Source: Azotobacter beijerinckii
Lineage (GTDB): Bacteria > Pseudomonadota > Gammaproteobacteria > Pseudomonadales > Pseudomonadaceae
Reading direction: 5' to 3'
NCBI RefSeq assembly: GCF_900110885.1
Contig: NZ_FOFJ01000004.1
Location: forward strand, 120,645-184,644
Length of the DNA stretch: 64,000 nt
Shown here: positions 59,354 to 64,000 of the stretch, piece by piece
Layout of the letters: every line of letters starts with the position of its first letter
How positions within the stretch are numbered: position 1 is the stretch's first letter
Notes under the pieces: generated by a model
What the model was told of the DNA's origin: nothing
Database searches by the model: none
The model's input: only the letters and a program-made list of their open reading frames with translations
Program-made: the position numbers and the translations under genes

Positions 59354-60763
59354 ATGGATCGCCAATTTTTTGACGAAATGTACGACGCGAATGGCGTTTG
59401 CCGGCCGCATTACCGGGGCTTCGCCAACTGGCTGGAGAACACTCCCCAGGAACTGCTGGCCCAGCGCCGGCGCGAGGCCGATCTTCTGTTTCACCGAGCG
59501 GGCATCACCTTCACCCTGTACGGCGACGCGCAGGGCACCGAGCGTCTGATTCCCTTCGATATCATTCCGCGCAGCATCCCGGCCAGCGAGTGGCGGGGGA
59601 TCGAGGCCGGGTGCATCCAGCGGGTCCAGGCGCTGAACCTGTTTCTTGCCGATATCTACCACGATCAGCGCATCCTCAAGGCCGGCATCATCCCCCCGGA
59701 GCAGGTACTGGCCAACGATGGCTATCAGCAGGTGATGCACGGGCTCGACCTGCACCGCGACGTCTATGCGCATATTTCCGGGGTCGACCTGGTGCGCGAC
59801 GGCGACGGCACCTACTACGTGCTGGAGGACAACCTGCGCACGCCGAGCGGCGTCAGCTACATGCTGGAAGACCGCAAGATGATGATGCGGTTGTTTCCCG
59901 AGTTGTTCTCCGCCCAGCGCATCGCTCCCGTCGACCACTATCCGAACCTGCTGCTGGAGACCCTGAAGAGTTCCAGCCCGCTGGACAACCCCAGCGTGGT
60001 GGTGCTGACGCCGGGGCGCTACAACAGTGCCTATTTCGAACACGCTTTCCTCGCCCGCGAGATGGGCGTGGAGCTGGTGGAGGGCGCCGATCTGTTCGTT
60101 CGCGACGAGCGGGTATTCATGCGCACCACCGCCGGTGCCAGGCCGGTGGACGTGATCTACCGCCGGCTGGACGACGCCTTCCTCGATCCGCTGGCGTTCA
60201 ATCCCGAATCGGTACTCGGCGTACCGGGGCTGCTCTCGGCCTATCGCAGCGGCAACGTGGTGCTGGCCAACGCTATCGGCACCGGCGTGGCCGACGACAA
60301 GTCGATCTACCCCTATGTCACCGACATGATCCGCTTCTATCTGGGCGAGGAGCCGATCCTGCAGAACGTGCCGACCTGGCAATGCCGCCGGCCGCAGGAT
60401 CTCTCCCACGTCCTGGCCCACTTGCCCGAGCTGGTGGTCAAGGAAACCCAGGGCTCCGGCGGTTATGGCATGCTGGTGGGGCCGGCGGCGAGCAAGGCCG
60501 AGATCGAGGCCTTCCGCCAGCGCCTCAAGGCGCGCCCCGAAGCCTATATCGCCCAGCCGACCCTGAGCCTGTCGACCTGCCCGACCTTCGTCGAGAAAGG
60601 CATCGCGCCGCGGCATATCGACCTGCGACCGTTCGTCCTGAGCGGTCGCGAAACCCGTCTGGTGCCCGGCGGACTGACCCGCGTGGCGTTGCGTGAAGGC
60701 TCCCTGGTGGTCAACTCGTCCCAGGGTGGCGGGACCAAGGACACCTGGATCGTCGAGGATTGA
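59354..60763 (+). CDS. Circularly permuted ATP-grasp type 2 protein (DUF404/DUF407)
   Basis: This 469-residue circularly permuted ATP-grasp protein shows the family start MDRQFFDEMYDANG, the RREADLLFHRAGITF region, RIIPFDIIPR-like IPFDIIPRSIP, LEDNLRTPSGVSYMLEDRKM and VVKETQGSGGYGMLVGP. ATP-grasp enzymes of this type are thought to ligate amines to carboxylates, producing a small peptide-like compound. The ATG at 59354 has GAGGAGCATGC before it. It is followed 13 bases later by the alpha-E gene. The product is unknown. Confidence 0.92.
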   Translation: MDRQFFDEMYDANGVCRPHYRGFANWLENTPQELLAQRRREADLLFHRAGITFTLYGDAQGTERLIPFDIIPRSIPASEWRGIEAGCIQRVQALNLFLADIYHDQRILKAGIIPPEQVLANDGYQQVMHGLDLHRDVYAHISGVDLVRDGDGTYYVLEDNLRTPSGVSYMLEDRKMMMRLFPELFSAQRIAPVDHYPNLLLETLKSSSPLDNPSVVVLTPGRYNSAYFEHAFLAREMGVELVEGADLFVRDERVFMRTTAGARPVDVIYRRLDDAFLDPLAFNPESVLGVPGLLSAYRSGNVVLANAIGTGVADDKSIYPYVTDMIRFYLGEEPILQNVPTWQCRRPQDLSHVLAHLPELVVKETQGSGGYGMLVGPAASKAEIEAFRQRLKARPEAYIAQPTLSLSTCPTFVEKGIAPRHIDLRPFVLSGRETRLVPGGLTRVALREGSLVVNSSQGGGTKDTWIVED

Positions 60764-60776
60764 AGGAATATCGAGC

Positions 60777-61727
60777 ATGCTAAGTAGAACCGCCGCCGAT
60801 CTGTACTGGATGTCGCGTTATCTGGAACGTGCCGAAAATCTCGCGCGGATGCTCGACGTCAGCTACTCGCTGTCGCTGATGCCGCAGGACGGTCGTGGCA
60901 ATGGCCTCGACGAACTGGCCATGCCGCTGCTGATCACCGGCACCCTCGAGGATTACCTGCAGCGCCACGGCGAATTGCACGCCGAGCGCATGCTGCACTT
61001 CTTCGCCCTCGATGCGAGCAACCCGGCCAGCCTGTTCAACTGCCTGGCCGCGGCGCGCAGCAACGCCCATGCGGTACGCGGACGGATCACCGCGGACATG
61101 TGGGAGAACATCAACGCCACCTGGCTGACCCTGCTCGACCTCTCCGAACAGGGGCTGAGCGGCTACGGCATCAGCCGCTTCTGCGAGTGGGTCAAGGAGC
61201 GCTCGCACCTGTTCCGGGGCGCCACCTACGGTACCCTGATGCGCGGCGATGTGCACAGCTTCATCCGCCTGGGGACCTTCATCGAGCGGGCCGACAACAC
61301 CCTGCGTCTGCTCGACGCTCGCTACGAGCTGCTCGGCGCGGACAGCGAGGACCCCAACGATCGTTCGGCGCGCGCCTACTACCAGTGGAGCGCGCTGCTC
61401 CGTGCGCTGACTGCCTTCGAGGCCTTTGCCGAGATTTATCGTGGTTCGCCGCGGGCCGGCAAGGTCGCCGAACTGCTGTTGTTGCGGGCGGAGGTGCCCC
61501 GCTCGCTGCGCTCCTGTCTGACCGAGCTGCAGCAGAATCTCGCCAGCCTGCCCGGCGACAATGGCCGACCGGCGCAGCGCCTGGCTGCCGAGCTGGAAGC
61601 GCGGCTGCGCTACACGGTGATCGAGGAAGTCCTGGAAACCGGGATGCATGCCTGGATCACCGAGTACATCGAGCAGGTGCAGTGCCTGGGTGATGCCATC
61701 CACAAGTGCTATCTGGAAGTGGCCTGA
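60777..61727 (+). CDS. Alpha-E domain protein (DUF403)
   Basis: This 316-residue protein is the mainly helical partner of the ATP-grasp protein, starting MLSRTAADLYWMSRYLERAENLARMLD, then ENINATWLTLLD, and HSFIRLGTFIERADNTLRLLD. Such ATP-grasp/alpha-E pairs are very widespread and probably act as one enzyme system. In many genomes a transglutaminase-like gene and the Anbu proteasome-like gene follow; here a convergent lipoprotein gene follows instead. No biochemical function is established. Confidence 0.92.
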   Translation: MLSRTAADLYWMSRYLERAENLARMLDVSYSLSLMPQDGRGNGLDELAMPLLITGTLEDYLQRHGELHAERMLHFFALDASNPASLFNCLAAARSNAHAVRGRITADMWENINATWLTLLDLSEQGLSGYGISRFCEWVKERSHLFRGATYGTLMRGDVHSFIRLGTFIERADNTLRLLDARYELLGADSEDPNDRSARAYYQWSALLRALTAFEAFAEIYRGSPRAGKVAELLLLRAEVPRSLRSCLTELQQNLASLPGDNGRPAQRLAAELEARLRYTVIEEVLETGMHAWITEYIEQVQCLGDAIHKCYLEVA

Positions 61728-61773
61728 CCGGTCATGGCCTCCCGGCCGTCGGCCGGGTTGGCGAGCGCTTGCT

Positions 61774-62145
61774 TCAGTGGCAGTCCTCGGACTTCGCCCG
61801 GCGGTATTCGAGGATCCGGCTGACCCGGAAGCTGCCCGGAACGTCGCGGCAGTCCGCACAGTCCAGTTGTGGCCCCGGAGTGCCGTGCAGAACGGCGAAG
61901 GCTTCCTCGTAGGGTTCGTTGACCAGACTCGCGTATTGGGCCTCGAGACGATGGCCGGTGGCCTCGTCCGCCACCAGCCAGAGCGGTGCATCCGAGTTGC
62001 AGGGGACGAAGACGTGCATCTCCGGGGCCATGACCAGATAGCCTTGGTAGCGTCGGGCGGACGAGCTGCCATCCCCGGTCGTGGAGTTGCCTGCGCAGCC
62101 GGCGAGCAGCAGGGCGCCGGCGAGAAGGTAAGGGGTCGGGTGCAT
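61774..62145 (-). CDS. Hypothetical lipoprotein
   Basis: This 123-residue protein has a lipoprotein signal with lipobox LLAGC near residue 17 and a mature part with several Cys (CNS, CADC, EDC) and the segment YLVMAPEMHVFVPC. It may be an envelope protein resembling NlpE/META-type small domains but I do not recognise it. The start has AAGGAAGCCC before it. It lies downstream of rimO on the same strand, and a GC hairpin lies between. Confidence 0.72.
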   Translation of the reverse strand: MHPTPYLLAGALLLAGCAGNSTTGDGSSSARRYQGYLVMAPEMHVFVPCNSDAPLWLVADEATGHRLEAQYASLVNEPYEEAFAVLHGTPGPQLDCADCRDVPGSFRVSRILEYRRAKSEDCH

Positions 62146-62275
62146 GGGCTTCCTTGAGCGGGCTACTGGGGCGGGATGGCCTGGGTAAGGAGGCTGCTAC
62201 TCGCTTCAGGATAGGTCAAGAGCCTGGCAGGGACGGCCGGCCCGCATCCCGGGCCTTCGGGTCTGGCGAGGCTGC

Positions 62276-62296
62276 GGGTCCGGATTGCCCGGACCC
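62276..62296. terminator. GC-rich hairpin downstream of rimO
   Basis: Stem GGGTCCGG/CCGGACCC with a 5-base loop, 18 bases past the rimO stop on the minus strand. No T-run, so it is a probable rather than certain terminator. Confidence 0.5.
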
Positions 62297-62314
62297 GGCG
62301 TTCGAACGGGGCGT

Positions 62315-63643
62315 TCAGATGGTCTCGGCCCAGAGGTCGTATTCGTCGGCATCGGTGACGCGCACCCACACCTTGTCGCCCGGCTTCAGCTCCTGTTCGC
62401 TGTCGACGTAGACGTTGCCGTCGATCTCCGGCGCGTCGGCGGCGGAGCGGCCGATGGCGCCCTGTTCGTCGACTTCGTCGATCAGCACCTCGATCTTCTG
62501 GCCTATCTTCAGCTGCAGGCGTGCCGCGGAAATCGCCTGCTGGTGTGCCATGAAGCGCTCCCAGCGCTCCTGCTTGATCTCGTCCGGCACCGGCTCGAGG
62601 CCGAGATCGTTGGCCGGTGCGCCGTTCACCGGCGAGTACTGGAAGCAGCCGACGCGATCTAGCTGCGCTTCGCTCAGCCAGTCGAGCAGGTACTGGAAGT
62701 CTTCTTCGGTCTCGCCGGGGAAGCCGACGATGAAGGTCGAGCGAATGGTCAGCTCCGGGCAGATCTCGCGCCACTGCTTGATGCGTGCCAGGGTCTGGTC
62801 CTCGAAGGCCGGGCGCTTCATCGCCTTGAGCACCTTCGGGCTGGCATGCTGGAAGGGGATGTCGAGGTACGGCAGGATCTTGCCGTCGGCCATCAGCGGG
62901 ATCACGTCGTCGACGTTGGGGTAGGGGTAGACGTAGTGCAGGCGCACCCAGACGCCCATCTTGCCGAGTTCCTCGCACAGTTCGAGCATGCGGGTCTTCA
63001 CTGGCTGGCCGTTCCAGAAGTCGGTCCGGTACTTGAGGTCGACGCCGTAGGCGCTGGTGTCCTGGGAGATCACCAGAAGCTCCTTGACGCCGGCCTTGAC
63101 CAATCGCTCGGCTTCGCCCAGCACCTCGCCTGCCGGGCGGCTGACCAGCTTGCCGCGCATCGACGGGATGATGCAAAAGGAGCAGCTGTGGTTGCAGCCT
63201 TCGGAAATTTTCAGGTAGGCATAGTGGCGCGGAGTCAGCTTGATGCCCTGCGGCGGCACCAGGTCGACGAAGGGATCATGGTCGGCCTTGGGCGGCACCA
63301 CTTCGTGCACGGCGCTGACCACTTGCTCGTACTGCTGCGGGCCGGTAACCGCCAGCACGCTGGGGTGCACGTTGCGGATGCTGTCCTCGGACACGCCCAT
63401 GCAGCCGGTGACGATCACCTTGCCGTTCTCCGCCAGCGCCTCGCCGATGGCGTCCAACGATTCCGCCTTGGCACTGTCGATGAAGCCGCAGGTGTTGACC
63501 ACCACCACGTCGGCATCCTCATAGGACGGCACGATCTGGTAGCCCTCCATGCGCAGCTGGGTGAGGATGCGTTCGGAATCGACGGTCGCCTTGGGACACC
63601 CGAGCGACACAAATCCGACTTTGGGCGTGGAGGATGTGGACAT
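62315..63643 (-). CDS. rimO: Ribosomal protein S12 methylthiotransferase RimO
   Basis: This 442-residue radical SAM enzyme adds a methylthio group to Asp88 of ribosomal protein S12. The N-terminal UPF0004 domain ([16 protein letters not shown], Cys ligands of a second cluster), the radical SAM motif CNHSCSFC near residue 151, and the C-terminal TRAM domain (about residues 375-440) are present. MiaB is excluded by the N-terminus and the [13 protein letters not shown] pattern. The ATG at 63643 follows AGAGGTAGCCGTC. Confidence 0.97.
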   Translation of the reverse strand: MSTSSTPKVGFVSLGCPKATVDSERILTQLRMEGYQIVPSYEDADVVVVNTCGFIDSAKAESLDAIGEALAENGKVIVTGCMGVSEDSIRNVHPSVLAVTGPQQYEQVVSAVHEVVPPKADHDPFVDLVPPQGIKLTPRHYAYLKISEGCNHSCSFCIIPSMRGKLVSRPAGEVLGEAERLVKAGVKELLVISQDTSAYGVDLKYRTDFWNGQPVKTRMLELCEELGKMGVWVRLHYVYPYPNVDDVIPLMADGKILPYLDIPFQHASPKVLKAMKRPAFEDQTLARIKQWREICPELTIRSTFIVGFPGETEEDFQYLLDWLSEAQLDRVGCFQYSPVNGAPANDLGLEPVPDEIKQERWERFMAHQQAISAARLQLKIGQKIEVLIDEVDEQGAIGRSAADAPEIDGNVYVDSEQELKPGDKVWVRVTDADEYDLWAETI

Positions 63644-63866
63644 GACGGCTACCTCTGGGCGCCCGAGCGGCGCTACCGATCAAAAAGTGCGCAATTCTAG
63701 CGATGCTCCGGACGTCTGAGAAGAGCCGGAGTGCTGCCTTCGGTCTGTTATGCACGGAGTGTTTGCCGGCTTTCCGTTGTGCGGCATCGATAGGGCCTTT
63801 GAAAAGCACCCCTTTCAAGGTCTTTACGTAAACTCCCTTCCCTAAAACCATCAAGAGGGCAAGGCG

Positions 63867-64000
63867 GTGTGGGACGAGATTCTGGCGCGATTCGAGAAGC
63901 AGGCACCGGCCAGCGTCATGGCACGGCTGGTGTTGGAACGGGCGATGCCGGCTGCCTGGGTCGACGAAGTGTTCGAGACCAACCGGCAGCGCCAGTATCC
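63867..64000 (+). mobile_element. 5' part of an IS4-family transposase gene, cut by the window edge
   Basis: The frame starting GTG at 63867 reads VWDEILARFEKQAPASVMAR, then ERAMPAAWVDEVFETNRQRQ and runs off the window. This is the N-terminal pattern of IS4-family transposases, whose N-termini carry the xPxxVMxR and LDxxFExxxxRQY elements. The left terminal repeat is not certain; the A/T-richer segment 63790-63860, with the near-palindrome CCTTTGAAA/CTTTCAAGG, may belong to it. Only 44 codons are visible. Confidence 0.65.

Overview
The window is 64 kb of GC-rich chromosome from a Pseudomonadaceae gammaproteobacterium. The gene set and many local gene orders are those of Pseudomonas/Azotobacter: moaC-moaD-moaE, argF next to an ABC ATPase, a second Lon protease beside a TonB receptor and putA, sodB beside a BifA-type gene and an imelysin cluster, and olsB-olsA near acpH, an ArsR gene and a XenB-type gene. 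In P. aeruginosa, as I recall it, these are separate blocks, so the window looks like a rearranged mosaic of a related genome. Azotobacter is a reasonable guess but is not proven. I see no rRNA, no complete tRNA, no CRISPR array and no prophage. The start of an IS4-type transposase gene lies at the right edge.

Layout. 1-2.0 kb: an AT-rich stretch without genes, then yaaA. 2.0-4.7 kb: a PIN-PhoH ATPase and molybdopterin genes moaC, moaD and moaE. 4.8-11.3 kb: an RhlB-type helicase, a membrane dipeptidase, a carboxylesterase, a GIY-YIG protein, a GST-like protein, YejK and a small membrane protein. 11.3-17.5 kb: a lower-GC accessory catabolic island (MFS carrier, FAH-family hydrolase, SDR, 2-hydroxyacid dehydrogenase, AraC regulator). 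17.5-31.3 kb: an SdiA-regulated-domain protein, an ArnT-like glycosyltransferase, an AsrA-type Lon, a Zur-box-controlled ZnuD-like receptor, putA and a large class A-type penicillin-binding protein. 31.3-40.6 kb: metR/metE, a secreted hydrolase, glpD, ybaK, an ABC ATPase with argF, and grxD. 40.7-48.6 kb: the imelysin / di-heme cytochrome / imelysin / DUF1513 operon, a bifA-like c-di-GMP phosphodiesterase and sodB. 48.8-58.9 kb: a coiled-coil membrane protein, DsbG, XenB with its ArsR regulator, acpH, olsA, olsB, a diiron/MBL protein, a serine hydrolase with a Cys-containing partner, a cardiolipin synthase-like protein and a DJ-1/PfpI protein. 59-64 kb: a circularly permuted ATP-grasp/alpha-E pair behind a predicted sigma-54 promoter, a lipoprotein, rimO and the transposase fragment.

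Most of the window is core metabolism and envelope maintenance. The parts that deserve attention are: (1) the ATP-grasp/alpha-E operon with a very good -24/-12 promoter and upstream NtrC-like half sites, which suggests nitrogen-controlled synthesis of an unknown peptide-like product and lacks the transglutaminase and Anbu partners seen elsewhere; (2) the catabolic island, whose SDR + FAH + 2-hydroxyacid dehydrogenase combination fits a diketo-acid cleavage route for an unknown sugar acid; (3) the perfect Zur-like palindrome before the His/acid-loop TonB receptor; and (4) the double-imelysin operon.

Everything here is read by eye from sequence and translation. Family assignments rest on remembered motifs and gene order, not on database searches.
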